A DNA stretch of 48,523 nucleotides from Alkalibacterium thalassium (GCF_900101165.1 NZ_FNFK01000008.1:14782-63304), one strand, 5' to 3'; shown: positions 9,373 to 18,153, counted from the first letter of the stretch. Numbers and translations: made by a program. The notes: generated by a model from the letters alone, not told the origin.

Positions 9373-9390
9373 AATTTGATATATATTAAT

Positions 9391-9422
9391 GAAAGGCTAT
9401 CATTTAGCCTTTCTTTTTTTTA
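9391..9422 (+). terminator. Terminator after HAD phosphatase gene
   Basis: GAAAGGCTA pairs with TAGCCTTTC and is followed by an uninterrupted T tract. Confidence 0.85.
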
Positions 9423-9465
9423 GTGCTATACTTATAGTAGACTATAGAAAAGGAGCGTTTTAACT

Positions 9466-9903
9466 ATGCCAGATAAAGTTGTTTACACTACAGCCGCAGT
9501 CAATACAGGAGCGCGAGAAGGAGAAAGTCACACACCTGATCGTTCATATGAAGTGCAGGTCGATACGCCAAAAGAAATGGGTGGATCTGGAAACGGAACT
9601 AATCCTGAGCAGCTGTTTGCTTTAGGTTATAGTGCTTGTTTCCACGCTGCTCTGGATCACTATAAAAAAGAAGAGAAGATCGACAACAAATCTCAAGTCA
9701 CCTTGACTGTTCACTTGATGAAAGACCCCGATGATGGCGGATTTAAATTAGGAGTAGAAATCGAAGTCGGTATTGAAGATATGTCTGAAGAACAGGCCCA
9801 GAAACTTGCAGATAAGGCGCACGCCTTCTGTCCTTACTCAAAAGCTACTAAGGGAAATATCGAAGCCACAGTCAAAGCTGTGCCATATGTAGACGGAAAA
9901 TAA
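9466..9903 (+). CDS. ohr: Organic hydroperoxide resistance protein (Ohr/OsmC)
   Basis: A thiol peroxidase that reduces organic hydroperoxides. The 145 residues contain both redox cysteines: the peroxidatic Cys58 in GYSACFHAAL and the resolving Cys122 in AFCPYSKAT. Arg17 and Glu49 are candidates for the usual Arg-Glu partners. The GGSGNGTNPEQLFALGYSAC region is characteristic of Ohr rather than OsmC. ATG follows an AAGGAG site. It is a single-gene unit between two terminators. No OhrR-type regulator gene is adjacent, so its control is not visible. Confidence 0.9.
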   Translation: MPDKVVYTTAAVNTGAREGESHTPDRSYEVQVDTPKEMGGSGNGTNPEQLFALGYSACFHAALDHYKKEEKIDNKSQVTLTVHLMKDPDDGGFKLGVEIEVGIEDMSEEQAQKLADKAHAFCPYSKATKGNIEATVKAVPYVDGK

Positions 9904-9920
9904 ACTCACCCCTGCATCGA

Positions 9921-9962
9921 AAAGAGCCGATCCATCAAAAGTGATGGATCGGCTCTTTTTTC
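9921..9962 (+). terminator. Strong terminator after ohr
   Basis: AGAGCCGATCCATC pairs with GATGGATCGGCTCT around a short loop and is followed by six T residues. Confidence 0.92.
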
Positions 9963-10161
9963 TGTTCTGATGATGTCTCTTAAAGGAATCAGCTGGGCTG
10001 AAAGATGTGAAACTCGCTGTTTTCGGCTCGCTTCACTCGATCTTCCGCTCTCCTTTTTTAAATACAAATATAGAAAGGCCAAATCCTTACCCCTTCCTCT
10101 TTTCAGAGCCCTTTCACCTGACTTGAAGCACCTTCATCATCTCACTACCCACGCGTTCCCC
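9963..10161. other. Intergenic region, ohr to SOS promoter
   Basis: About 200 bases between the ohr terminator and the polymerase promoter. I see no gene, hairpin or repeat in it. The full gap between the two coding regions is 325 bases, and the rest is the terminator and promoter listed separately. Confidence 0.6.
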
Positions 10162-10209
10162 TTGACGAAACGAATGTATGTTCCTATAATTAAAACAAAC
10201 ATACATTCC
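10162..10209 (+). promoter_or_regulatory. SOS promoter with two LexA (DinR) boxes
   Basis: TTGACG (10162-10167), a 17-base spacer, TATAAT (10185-10190). The spacer contains CGAATGTATGTTCC (10171-10184), and CAAACATACATTCC (10196-10209) lies just past the -10. Both resemble the Gram-positive LexA/DinR box CGAACRNRYGTTCG. Bound repressor would cover both promoter elements and the start site. Confidence 0.82.
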
Positions 10210-10228
10210 CTTAAAGGAGGTCCTTGCC

Positions 10229-11524
10229 ATGCTTCAAATAATGGATTACTCCAGAGAGCCACGTAGAGATATATTATGTATCGATGTAAAGTCTTTTTTT
10301 GCCTCGGTTGAAGCAGTTGAGAGAAAGGAACACCCCCTCAAGGCCAAAGTTGCCGTTGTCAGTAAGCCGGACAATCATGGTGGACTGGTACTAGCTTCTT
10401 CCCCCATGGTCAAAAAACTTTACGGAATCAAAACAGGGACGCGGGTATATGAAATCCCAAAAGATGCGTCGATCGACATAGTTGAACCCCGAATGGCCTT
10501 GTACTTAGAAAAAAACTTGGACATCGTGAACATTTTCAAACGCTTTGTTTCGGACGAAGACCTTCATGTCTACAGTATCGATGAATCTTTTCTGGATGTG
10601 ACACGCTCCCACAGATTGTTCGGCAGTACTGAAGATATAGCCAAGCGCATCCAGTACCTCGTATGGAAAGAAATGAAGCTAGTCGTCACTGTAGGTATCG
10701 GAGACAACCCTCTTCTGGCCAAGCTCGCTCTGGACCATGCGGCTAAACACGATCAGAAAAGCAATTTTATCGCAGCCTGGCATTATGATGATGTGCAGAA
10801 TACGGTCTGGAAAATCTCTCCTCTGAAAGATTTCTGGGGGATCGGATCGAAAACGGAGAAACACCTCGAGCGAATCGGTATTCGTTCAATCCATGACTTG
10901 TCACAGACTGATGTCAGAAAACTGAAGAAGCGGTTTGGAGTCATTGGTGAGCAGCTCTTCTTTCACTCCCACGGCATCGACCGGACCCGACTGTCTGATA
11001 CATTCACACCTAAAGAGACCTCTTTCAGTAAAAATCAGATTTTGAACAGAGATTACACCGTAAAGCATGAAGTGGAAATCGTGATACGTGAAATGGCTGA
11101 GGAGAATGCCGGGCGCCTGCGCAGACATTATCTGACGACTGGACTGGTGAAACTGAGTATCGGTTACTCAAAAGATGTCATGGACCGCGGCTTCAGTCAC
11201 CAGCTGCCGATTGAAAAAACAGACTCATCTAAAAAAATCATTGAAGGGCTCCTGATTCTCTTCCATCGTCACTACAGATCCCTTCCTGTCCGGGTGGTCA
11301 ATGTCACCTTCGGGAAAATCGAACCGAAGTCCGCACTTCAGCTCTCATTATTTGATTCCGCTGAAAAGCTGATCAACCAGGAGGATCTGGATCAGACGAT
11401 CGACTCCATCAGACATAAATATGGTTACACTTCTCTACTTCACGCCAGCAGCCTGACCAGCGGCGGGATGGCAATGTACCGGTCCAAGCTTCTTGGCGGT
11501 CATCGATCAGGTACCCAGAAATAA
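10229..11524 (+). CDS. uvrX: Y-family translesion DNA polymerase (UvrX/YqjW-type)
   Basis: An error-prone polymerase of the UmuC/DinB superfamily that copies damaged DNA. In the 431 residues the palm-domain metal ligands are visible: Asp19 in CIDVKSFFASVE and the Asp118-Glu119 pair in YSIDESFLDV. The HhH-like thumb region (WGIGSKTEKHLERIGI) and little-finger domain follow, then a beta-clamp-binding QLSLF motif at 371-375. ATG has an AAAGGAGG site nine bases upstream. The upstream promoter carries two LexA boxes, and the next gene is YolD-like, the usual partner of this subfamily. UvrX versus YqjW naming is uncertain. Confidence 0.88.
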   Translation: MLQIMDYSREPRRDILCIDVKSFFASVEAVERKEHPLKAKVAVVSKPDNHGGLVLASSPMVKKLYGIKTGTRVYEIPKDASIDIVEPRMALYLEKNLDIVNIFKRFVSDEDLHVYSIDESFLDVTRSHRLFGSTEDIAKRIQYLVWKEMKLVVTVGIGDNPLLAKLALDHAAKHDQKSNFIAAWHYDDVQNTVWKISPLKDFWGIGSKTEKHLERIGIRSIHDLSQTDVRKLKKRFGVIGEQLFFHSHGIDRTRLSDTFTPKETSFSKNQILNRDYTVKHEVEIVIREMAEENAGRLRRHYLTTGLVKLSIGYSKDVMDRGFSHQLPIEKTDSSKKIIEGLLILFHRHYRSLPVRVVNVTFGKIEPKSALQLSLFDSAEKLINQEDLDQTIDSIRHKYGYTSLLHASSLTSGGMAMYRSKLLGGHRSGTQK

Positions 11525-11608
11525 ACTGCTTTCTGTACATGCCTCAAAGAGCAAGCAGAAAAGAGTTAAATTCATACTTAAAAACTAAAATGAAAGGAGC
11601 GGATCAAC

Positions 11609-12028
11609 ATGCAGGAAGATGTAATCAAACTGTCCCCTGATGCTTTAGGGTACAAGGATCGGGGAAAAATGAAATGGATGGGCATGATGCTGTCTGACCA
11701 TGCTGAAGCATTGAAAAAGCAGAAAAAAGCCAGCCAGTCAGCCGTGATCGTTCCAAAAGAGAAACAGACACTCGAAGACATCAGCGCCTCTCTTTATAAG
11801 AGTTACACCTCAAAAAAACCATTGGCCATTCAGATCGATATGATAAAAGATGGAAACTATCTTCCCGATACAGAAGGGCTTGTAAAAGGTTTTAGAGGTT
11901 CTGTCGTATTTATTGAACGTCGTGACCGCTCGATCAGACAGATCCGACTGGAAGAAATCAGACACATCAGCTGGATAGATGCTGCTTCCTGGTTTGAAAA
12001 ATACCAGCGGCAGTCAGTTTCTTACTGA
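11609..12028 (+). CDS. YolD-like protein
   Basis: A 139-residue protein with a YolD-like domain, a family found beside UvrX-type Y-family polymerases and thought to assist or restrain them. The N-terminal signature DRGKMKWMGMMLSDHAEALKK is present. The rest predicts a beta-rich fold ending in the W-x-D segment typical of the family. ATG follows AAAGGAG. It lies 84 bases after the polymerase gene with no terminator between, so it is probably in the same LexA-controlled operon. Confidence 0.78.
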   Translation: MQEDVIKLSPDALGYKDRGKMKWMGMMLSDHAEALKKQKKASQSAVIVPKEKQTLEDISASLYKSYTSKKPLAIQIDMIKDGNYLPDTEGLVKGFRGSVVFIERRDRSIRQIRLEEIRHISWIDAASWFEKYQRQSVSY

Positions 12029-12031
12029 GCT

Positions 12032-12082
12032 AAAAAAGCCCTTCTGGATGAAAGAAGGCTATCTTCATTTCATCCAGAAGGG
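12032..12082 (-). terminator. Terminator of folT, convergent with yolD
   Basis: CCCTTCTGGATGAAA pairs with TTTCATCCAGAAGGG. The T tract lies on the minus-strand side, so it mainly ends folT transcription, though the stem may also stop the yolD transcript. Confidence 0.82.
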
Positions 12083-12136
12083 TACTGGTATCTGATTTCA
12101 TAGTATTTAATTTTAGTGACAGTACAAATGCCTTAT

Positions 12137-13096
12137 TTAATGCCGCGCCGTAGAGAATTTAGCATAAATCTTTTTCATCTGTTTATTGCCGGCAAAGAAC
12201 CGTACGGTTGCGATGCGAACGACGACCATGATGGCATTCTGAATAAGTCGAGGCGGCAGAAGAACAGCAATCGGATTTTGAGTCAGAATATGAAGCCAGA
12301 TCGTATTCAATGTCAGATTGACAAACAGAGCGATCAGCACTTCAGCCATTATGATGCGTTTCAAAGTCACGTCACGTTTGTTAAGAAACAGCCCGTAAAT
12401 AAGTCCTGTCAGAAAGGCTGACAAGGTAAAGCCAGGGAAGAATCCACCGATACCCGGACCGATGATAAAACCTAAAATATCAGCCATAACTGCCCCAAAT
12501 CCGCCTATCCATGGTCCGAAAAGCATCCCGATCAAAGCGGTTGGCAGGAAAGCGAACGTAATACGGACCACTGGTGTCGTAACGCCTACCATCCCGAGCG
12601 TAATATTCATTGCGACCAGTAGGCCAACAATGGCAATGCCTAATGTCCGGTTCTTCATTGTCCACCTGGATAAGCGGACAGCCCGGAAAACCAGCAGCCA
12701 GATATAGTATAAGAAGGCGATGCCATAAATAAGGCCATTGTCTTCATAAACTAGATTGATCTGAAACAGTTCTCTTTGAAAGAAAAGCAGAAAAGGTGCA
12801 CCTGTAACCAGGAGGCCCAGCAGCAGACTGATGAGCATACTTTCTTCTTCCAGCTGTCTGGATACAGCCACACTGATCAGCAGTAGCAGTCCTGTAAAGA
12901 ATGCAAGGAAGAGCATGTCTGTCAGAATCGTCTGTAGATCTCCAGTTCCGTCAAGCAGCTGATTGAGTCCACCCATTCCGCTTTGTGCGCGTGCGAAAGG
13001 AATGAGGAAAGCCAGGCATAAAGGTCCAGCCAGACCGATAAACCCATAGTGAATCCATTTGTTCTGGCGTCTGCCAGTATGTGGTGTTGCAGTCAT
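12137..13096 (-). CDS. folT: Folate-type ECF transporter substrate-binding subunit, N-terminally extended
   Basis: A membrane S component of an energy-coupling-factor importer, predicted to bind folate and to work with a shared EcfAA'T module encoded elsewhere. Residues about 148-305 are FolT-like: RITFAFLPTALIGMLFGP, ADILGF, FFPGFTLSAFLTGLIYGLFL and LLPPRLIQN. Unlike ordinary FolT proteins of about 175 residues, this one has about 145 extra N-terminal residues with roughly four predicted membrane helices (about 15-35, 60-80, 85-107, 122-143). The frame is open to 13135, but the ATG at 13096 has AAAGGAG nine bases upstream. The THF riboswitch in its leader supports the folate assignment; the extension's role is unknown. 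Confidence 0.85.
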   Translation of the reverse strand: MTATPHTGRRQNKWIHYGFIGLAGPLCLAFLIPFARAQSGMGGLNQLLDGTGDLQTILTDMLFLAFFTGLLLLISVAVSRQLEEESMLISLLLGLLVTGAPFLLFFQRELFQINLVYEDNGLIYGIAFLYYIWLLVFRAVRLSRWTMKNRTLGIAIVGLLVAMNITLGMVGVTTPVVRITFAFLPTALIGMLFGPWIGGFGAVMADILGFIIGPGIGGFFPGFTLSAFLTGLIYGLFLNKRDVTLKRIIMAEVLIALFVNLTLNTIWLHILTQNPIAVLLPPRLIQNAIMVVVRIATVRFFAGNKQMKKIYAKFSTARH

Positions 13097-13141
13097 ATCG
13101 AAGATCTCCTTTAATTTTAGTTCTCTTTCAGCCAACGAATA

Positions 13142-13413
13142 AGAAAAGCTTTACGTGCCCGTTCAGCCTCGACAAGAAAATACCTTAGTATCTGTTTGAG
13201 CTTCAGCTCTTACAGATATACTAGAGATCGCCGGAGCGATAGCGAGTAGTGGAAATTTGCCCCGAATTGCTGTGACTCTAGCATTTTAATGCGTAGAGAC
13301 AGAGTATGCGGCAGAAGAGCATCCTGCGCAATGGGTAAATTTATCTTTTTCTCGAGAGGCTGGTACGTGTAGCTAGACAGTATCAGCTACTACACGGAAC
13401 TTCTACTTTTCAA
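13142..13413 (+). repeat. Large structured repeat, copy 2, within the folT leader
   Basis: The second copy of the element at 8168-8503, in the same orientation on the plus strand and nearly identical over its first 225 bases. The closing helix pairs CAGCCTC (13164-13170) with GAGGCTG (13356-13362), flanked by ACGT on both sides. The long helix has ATTTGCCC opposite GGGTAAAT, a G-T wobble where copy 1 has an A-T pair. It lies between the THF riboswitch and the folT start, so the folT mRNA must carry its complement in the 5' leader. It lacks copy 1's 60-base internal duplication. Confidence 0.75.
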
Positions 13414-13492
13414 CAGACTGAAAAAGGGCATTAAACTGAGTACGGCAGCCCCAGTAAAATTAAAGAGTCCTCACTAAAAAACTATTCAGTTT

Positions 13493-13590
13493 TCAAGCGG
13501 ATGCAGAGAAAAATCGCAAAACTACCGTTTCTTCGTCTGGAGGCAACATCCCATCCACCCAGCACTTAACGTTTTCCTCTTACTCTTTTT
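13493..13590 (-). ncRNA. THF (tetrahydrofolate) riboswitch aptamer
   Basis: On the minus strand the conserved THF-aptamer blocks occur in order: CGTTAAGTG, then GGATGGGATG in the P3 loop with CTGG/CCAG arms, ACGAAG, CGGTA, and TGCATCCGCTT. A helix pairs AGAGGAAAA with TTTTTCTCT. Transcription should begin about 13592, directly at its 5' edge. Just after the aptamer, AAAACT-GAAT-AGTTTT plus T residues (about 13494-13475) is a weak terminator-like hairpin that could be the expression platform. In Firmicutes this class controls folate transport and synthesis genes; here folT follows. Confidence 0.87.
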
Positions 13591-13598
13591 CCTTCTCT

Positions 13599-13627
13599 AT
13601 TATAAGCGACTTGCCCGATATCCTCAA
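13599..13627 (-). promoter_or_regulatory. Promoter for the THF riboswitch/folT transcript
   Basis: TTGAGG (13622-13627), a 17-base spacer, and a perfect TATAAT (13599-13604), read on the minus strand. It starts transcription at the edge of the riboswitch, just after the cyclo-ligase gene ends. Confidence 0.8.
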
Positions 13628-13642
13628 TAGGGTGACGATAAT

Positions 13643-14215
13643 TTACTGATCAAGTCCAGTTTTCTTCAACCCCTGCTCGGTTATCAGAAAGTCTACCGGC
13701 ACATCATGTGCTTCAATCGGAAAAGATTCGACGATCTGATTGGAATGAAGCAGCGAGACAGTAGGCTTGTTGAAACCAGCAAGTAACCGGTCAAAATATC
13801 CGCCCCCGTATCCGATGCGGTAGCCCGCCGGTGTAAAAATCAGGCCGGGAACGATCATCAGATCCAAGTCTTCCGGTTCACGACGAGTGGTCTTTTCCGG
13901 TAAGGGTTCTTCAAGTCCGAAGTACCCTTTTTCCAGTTGTCTGAACGAACTGATTTCATAAAAATGGAGATCTTTTGTTTCGTGAATCGATTTCGGCACA
14001 CAGACCGTCTTCCCTTCGTCCCAGGCCCGTTCGATGATCGTTCGTGTGTCCCACTCCCGACCGCTTGAAACAGTCACACCGATGGAGTCAGCATTCTTCC
14101 ATAAGTCCGACTCAAACAAGTGATCGTGCAGATCGTTTTCCGTACGGTTTCTTTCGAGCCAGCCGATTTTTTCAAGAGAGAGGAGCATTCCCTTTCGTAA
14201 GTCTTCTTTCCCCAT
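13643..14215 (-). CDS. 5-formyltetrahydrofolate cyclo-ligase
   Basis: Converts 5-formyl-THF plus ATP to 5,10-methenyl-THF, returning a storage folate to the one-carbon pool. The 190 residues carry the family features: the N-terminal helix with K/R residues, VCVPKSIHE, DLMIVPGLIFTPAGYRIGYGGGYFDR (given here only as the G-rich nucleotide loop at about 132-157), and the C-terminal HDVPVDFLIT. The frame is open to 14251, but the ATG at 14215 has a perfect AAAGGAGG site eight bases upstream and avoids overlap with folD. It is the last gene of the fhs-fchA-folD unit. Confidence 0.9.
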   Translation of the reverse strand: MGKEDLRKGMLLSLEKIGWLERNRTENDLHDHLFESDLWKNADSIGVTVSSGREWDTRTIIERAWDEGKTVCVPKSIHETKDLHFYEISSFRQLEKGYFGLEEPLPEKTTRREPEDLDLMIVPGLIFTPAGYRIGYGGGYFDRLLAGFNKPTVSLLHSNQIVESFPIEAHDVPVDFLITEQGLKKTGLDQ

Positions 14216-14229
14216 ACTTTCTTCCTCCT

Positions 14230-15081
14230 TTAATCCGCACGCTGATTCCATGCAGCTTGAGCGACTTGTTCAGCCAGTATCGCGGTCGTGATCGATCCGA
14301 CTCCCCCAGGTACGGGGGTGATCGCTCCAGCTTTTTCATACACATTATCATAGCTGACATCACCCACAGGCTTGCCGTCTTTATATCCGAAGCCTACATC
14401 AATGACTATGGCGCCTTCCTTGATGTGTTCTGCTTTTACCAGTTCAACAACACCTGTCGCTGAAATCACGATATCGGCCTGGCACGTATAATGCTTGATA
14501 TCCTTCGTCTTTACGTGAACATTCGAAACAGTCGCTTCTTCATTCAGCAGCATAATGGACAATGGTTTGCCGACGACCGGACTGCTCCCGATGACGCAGA
14601 CATCTTTTCCTTCAACTGCTATTCCATAAAATTCAAGTAAAGCCATGACTGCTTTAGGCGTGCTCGGGACGAGAGTGGTCGGATCATTTTCCACTACCCG
14701 ACCAAGATTTTCAGGTGTCAGTCCATCGATGTCCTTATTTGGGTTAAGGCAACGCGCAATGTCATTGCGCGCCAAAGTGTCCGGCAGCGGCTGCATGACC
14801 AGTATCCCATGAATATCAGCTTTCTGGTTGAGTGCCTCTATCGATTGAAGGACCTCTTCGGCATCTGCTGTTTCTTTAAAAATGACAGGCTCCACTGCAA
14901 TACCAGACTGCTGCATAGTCTTTATCGCCGCATTCTCATAAGAAATGGATGATTTATCGTCTCCTACTCTTACAATGGCCAAAGTCGGATAGCAGTCAAT
15001 TTTCTTAAGGTCTTCCACCGTATTCATGGTCCGTTCCAGTAATGCCTTAGCTACAGGTCTACCTTTCAATTCTTTAGTCAT
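14230..15081 (-). CDS. folD: Bifunctional methylene-THF dehydrogenase/methenyl-THF cyclohydrolase
   Basis: Interconverts 5,10-methylene-, 5,10-methenyl- and 10-formyl-THF with NADP. The 283-residue length is normal. Motifs seen are SYENAAIKTMQQSGI near the N-terminus, HGILVMQPLP, the NAD(P)-binding VIGSSPVVGKPLS, and TPVPGGVGSITTA near the end. The YxxxK-type catalytic region is shifted slightly (SYENAAIK), placing the key Lys three residues after the Tyr in the usual pattern. A THF-forming context is provided on both sides by fchA and the cyclo-ligase. It is probably co-transcribed with them, after a 79-base gap. Confidence 0.94.
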   Translation of the reverse strand: MTKELKGRPVAKALLERTMNTVEDLKKIDCYPTLAIVRVGDDKSSISYENAAIKTMQQSGIAVEPVIFKETADAEEVLQSIEALNQKADIHGILVMQPLPDTLARNDIARCLNPNKDIDGLTPENLGRVVENDPTTLVPSTPKAVMALLEFYGIAVEGKDVCVIGSSPVVGKPLSIMLLNEEATVSNVHVKTKDIKHYTCQADIVISATGVVELVKAEHIKEGAIVIDVGFGYKDGKPVGDVSYDNVYEKAGAITPVPGGVGSITTAILAEQVAQAAWNQRAD

Positions 15082-15160
15082 AAAGTCCCTCCGTCTTTAA
15101 TGATTGATAATAAACAGGTGAACAGCACGTTTCTCCCCATGTCCTATTCACCATTGTACC

Positions 15161-15811
15161 CTAAATAGATTCCGGCCACTCATTTTTTTCCAGAAAATAT
15201 TCGATGGTCTGACGCAGCTGGCTGATTCGCTGTTTACCGGTTGACAGGCGCTCGATTGCTTTCTTCTCAAGTTCATTTCTTTCATTTTTATCTGAAAGAA
15301 GTTTCGTATTTATCGTGACATTCAAGACAGCTGTTTCAAGTACTGTCCCCATAAACAATGTCGCCACCATCAGATCATTCACGATTGTCCCTCTCATTTT
15401 CATGCGGGTCAGCTGCTCGATCAGATCGATCAAGTCGTGACTTTTTTCAAGCATCTCAAGAGGTGGCTGAGCAGCGCCTCTAATAGCTTTCTGAATTTCT
15501 TCCTGGCGTCTTTCTTTTTCATCTTCATTACCTTTGGGCAGCTTGTATGCCATCAGAACAGGCTCAAAAGCAACTGCATCATCTTTTGCCAGCTGTTCAA
15601 ATGCTTTTCTCAAATCATGTGACGCTTCCAGAGCCTGTGTAATTTCTTCTGAATAATCAGCATAGGCCTTCTTGTCTTTCTGAATATCTGCTACCATGCG
15701 GACAAGAGCAGCACTCATTGAAGCAATGTAAGCAGCGGCACTTCCTCCTCCCGGTTTTCCTTCTTTCTTCCCGAGTTCAGTCAGATAGCCTTCAATCGTC
15801 AGTTCGTTCAT
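15161..15811 (-). CDS. fchA: Formiminotransferase-cyclodeaminase family protein (FchA-like)
   Basis: A 216-residue all-helical protein of the cyclodeaminase/methenyl-THF cyclohydrolase family. The N-terminal signature GKPGGGSAAAYIASMSAALVRM is recognisable by its PGGGSA core, and length matches single-domain FchA. In acetogens and purine fermenters FchA converts methenyl-THF to 10-formyl-THF; elsewhere the domain deaminates formimino-THF. The neighbours fhs and folD favour the cyclohydrolase role, although FolD already has that activity. It lies 11 bases downstream of fhs, so coupling is likely. The exact reaction is an inference. Confidence 0.82.
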   Translation of the reverse strand: MNELTIEGYLTELGKKEGKPGGGSAAAYIASMSAALVRMVADIQKDKKAYADYSEEITQALEASHDLRKAFEQLAKDDAVAFEPVLMAYKLPKGNEDEKERRQEEIQKAIRGAAQPPLEMLEKSHDLIDLIEQLTRMKMRGTIVNDLMVATLFMGTVLETAVLNVTINTKLLSDKNERNELEKKAIERLSTGKQRISQLRQTIEYFLEKNEWPESI

Positions 15812-15822
15812 TCCTAAGCCTC

Positions 15823-17493
15823 CTAAAACAGTCCGGAAATTTTGCCATTATCGTCCACATCCACATGTACCGCAGAAGGCACTTTCGGAAGACCAGGCAT
15901 ACGCATGATATTTCCTGTCAGGACGACGATGAATCCTGCCCCTGCAGACACAGTCAAATCTCTGATGTTGACATTGAAATCTGTTGGGCGACCTAAAGCA
16001 GTCGCTGTATCTGACAAGGAATACTGTGTTTTCGCCATACAGATCGGCAGATCCCCATACCCCATTTTTTCCAGACGTTTCGCCATCGTCTTAGCTTTTT
16101 TGCTCCATTCCGTTCCTTTTCCGCCATAGACAGACTGGACGATCTTTTCTACTTTTTCTTCGATTGGGTCACTCAGTTCATAAGCGTAGCTCAGGTCAGA
16201 CTCTTCTTCGGTCATTCGGACGACTTCTTCAGCCAGTTCTACTCCGCCTTCTCCGCCTTTGGCCCAGACATCTGACTGGACAACCTTGCTTCCCGTTTCT
16301 TCAATAGCTTCCCTCAGCACATCCAGTTCATTTTGAGTATCACCAGGAAAAGTATTGATCGCAACGACAGCAGGAAGAGAGAAAGTCTCCTGGATATTTT
16401 CTATATGCTTAAGCAGGTTAGGTAGGCCTTTTTTCAAAGCCTGCGTATTCTCCTGATCCAAATCCGTTTTCTTTACCCCCCCATGCATTTTAAGCGCACG
16501 GATCGTAGCAACAATGACCACTGCATCGGGTTTGATATTTCCCAGGCGGCATTTGATGTCGATGAACTTTTCAGCTCCCAGATCAGCACCGAAGCCCGCT
16601 TCGGTTACGACATAGTCTGCATGAGCCAATGCCATTTTTGTGGCCAGCATACTGTTACAGCCATGAGCGATATTGGCAAATGGTCCGCCGTGGATGAATA
16701 CCGGCGTATGTTCCAGAGTCTGAACCAGATTCGGTTTGAGCGCATCTTTAAGCAGCGCCGATACCGCTCCTTCAGCTTGAAGTTCTCCCAGCTTCACTGG
16801 TTCATTATCGAAGGTGTAACCAATCAGACAGTTTCTCAGTTTATCTTTCATTTCAGCCATTGAACTGGACAGACACAACACAGCCATGATTTCAGAAGCA
16901 ACGGTAATATCAAACCCGTCTTCTCTTGGCATCCCGTTCGTTTGAGCGCCGATCCCGCTGACGATCGAGCGGAGCTGACGGTCATTCATGTCCATTGCCC
17001 GTCTCCAAGTCACGCGTCTCGGATCTATATTCAGTTCATTTCCCTGATAAATGTGATTATCGATCATCGCCGCTACCAGATTGTTGGCAGCCCCAATGGC
17101 ATGAATATCACCTGTGAAATGAAGGTTGATGTCTTCCATTGGAATCACCTGAGCGTATCCACCGCCAGCAGCCCCACCTTTGATTCCGAAAACCGGTCCA
17201 AGCGAGGGCTCACGCAAAGCGATGGCCGTTTTCTTGCCAATTTTCTGAAGCGCGTCTCCCAGACCTACAGAGGTCGTGGTTTTCCCTTCTCCAGCTGGAG
17301 TCGGATTGATAGCCGTCACCAGGATCAGCTTGCCGTTTTTCCCCGCATGATTATGTAGTGCACTGTAATCCACTTTCGCTTTATACTTGCCGTAATGTTC
17401 AAGAGCATTGTCTTCGATTCCTAATTTCTGAGCAATGTCTCCAATCGGGAACATATCTGTTGACTGAGCTATTTCGATATCACTTTTTACCAT
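15823..17493 (-). CDS. fhs: Formate-tetrahydrofolate ligase
   Basis: Joins formate to THF using ATP, giving 10-formyl-THF. The 556-residue size is standard. The P-loop-like motif [18 protein letters not shown] lies near residue 60, followed by [22 protein letters not shown]-type glycine-rich sequence and the monovalent-cation and folate-site segments. The frame is open to 17532, but the ATG at 17493 has GGAGG at an ideal distance and gives the family N-terminus ([10 protein letters not shown]). A perfect 9-base-pair hairpin (GGAAGTGAT/ATCACTTCC, 17552-17574) lies in the leader; its role is unknown. It is the first gene of the one-carbon unit. Confidence 0.95.
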   Translation of the reverse strand: MVKSDIEIAQSTDMFPIGDIAQKLGIEDNALEHYGKYKAKVDYSALHNHAGKNGKLILVTAINPTPAGEGKTTTSVGLGDALQKIGKKTAIALREPSLGPVFGIKGGAAGGGYAQVIPMEDINLHFTGDIHAIGAANNLVAAMIDNHIYQGNELNIDPRRVTWRRAMDMNDRQLRSIVSGIGAQTNGMPREDGFDITVASEIMAVLCLSSSMAEMKDKLRNCLIGYTFDNEPVKLGELQAEGAVSALLKDALKPNLVQTLEHTPVFIHGGPFANIAHGCNSMLATKMALAHADYVVTEAGFGADLGAEKFIDIKCRLGNIKPDAVVIVATIRALKMHGGVKKTDLDQENTQALKKGLPNLLKHIENIQETFSLPAVVAINTFPGDTQNELDVLREAIEETGSKVVQSDVWAKGGEGGVELAEEVVRMTEEESDLSYAYELSDPIEEKVEKIVQSVYGGKGTEWSKKAKTMAKRLEKMGYGDLPICMAKTQYSLSDTATALGRPTDFNVNIRDLTVSAGAGFIVVLTGNIMRMPGLPKVPSAVHVDVDDNGKISGLF

Positions 17494-17756
17494 TTTTTTA
17501 TCCCTCCTGCTGATGATGATAGACTGATCCATTTAACTGGACACAAGTTTCTGGAAGTGATTACACATCACTTCCGATTTTACTTTTTCAGTATAACATA
17601 GAGTGTTTATGAGCCCACTTTAATTTCTTTTTTCTATCCATTTTCACCTTTTCATAGGGGCAGGTTAAAATTATCCCCTGCTCAATGAGAAACAATCGAC
17701 ATTTTTCATTAAATTTCGTATGATTATAATATAAGAACATTTAGGAGGAGCTCATT

Positions 17757-17978
17757 TTGAAAATAATTGACCGCGCCGCACTGACATTACTTATCATCGG
17801 CGGCATTCATCTATTACTTATCGGTTTGTTCGGGTTCAATGCTGCAGAAACCTTATTCGGCAATGCTGAAGAATGGGGAACACGTATCGTTTATATACTT
17901 ATCGGCTTGAGTGCCTTATGGTGCTTCAAGTACTATTCCTTCACACCCCGGGGTGGCAGTCGGCTGAGAGACCGCTAA
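17757..17978 (+). CDS. DUF378 small membrane protein
   Basis: A 73-residue protein with two predicted membrane helices (about 8-28 and 44-62) and a basic C-terminus, matching the DUF378/YuzA family of unknown function. It starts with TTG, preceded by AGGAGG at a suitable distance. It is divergent from fhs, sharing a 260-base intergenic region that contains a TATAAT near 17724. A terminator follows directly. Confidence 0.72.
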   Translation: MKIIDRAALTLLIIGGIHLLLIGLFGFNAAETLFGNAEEWGTRIVYILIGLSALWCFKYYSFTPRGGSRLRDR

Positions 17979-17998
17979 CCTTCTGGACAAGCTGACTG

Positions 17999-18032
17999 AA
18001 AGCCCATCACCCTGTGACTGGGCTTTTTTTTC
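17999..18032 (+). terminator. Terminator after DUF378 gene
   Basis: AAAGCCCA pairs with TGGGCTTT, followed by a run of eight T residues. Confidence 0.85.
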
Positions 18033-18114
18033 AGACATTTATTGTAAGCTTCGACCTGTTTCAGACTTAAGTAGGCCTCAAATGTTATCTCCTCACAGCC
18101 CTATGATTCCTGTT

Positions 18115-18153
18115 CAAAAAACAGGAGTATGCAGATCGTTCTGCATCTCCTGT
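18115..18153 (-). terminator. Terminator after ald
   Basis: On the minus strand ACAGGAG...CTCCTGT encloses an inner GCAG/CTGC stem and is followed by six T residues. Confidence 0.85.
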
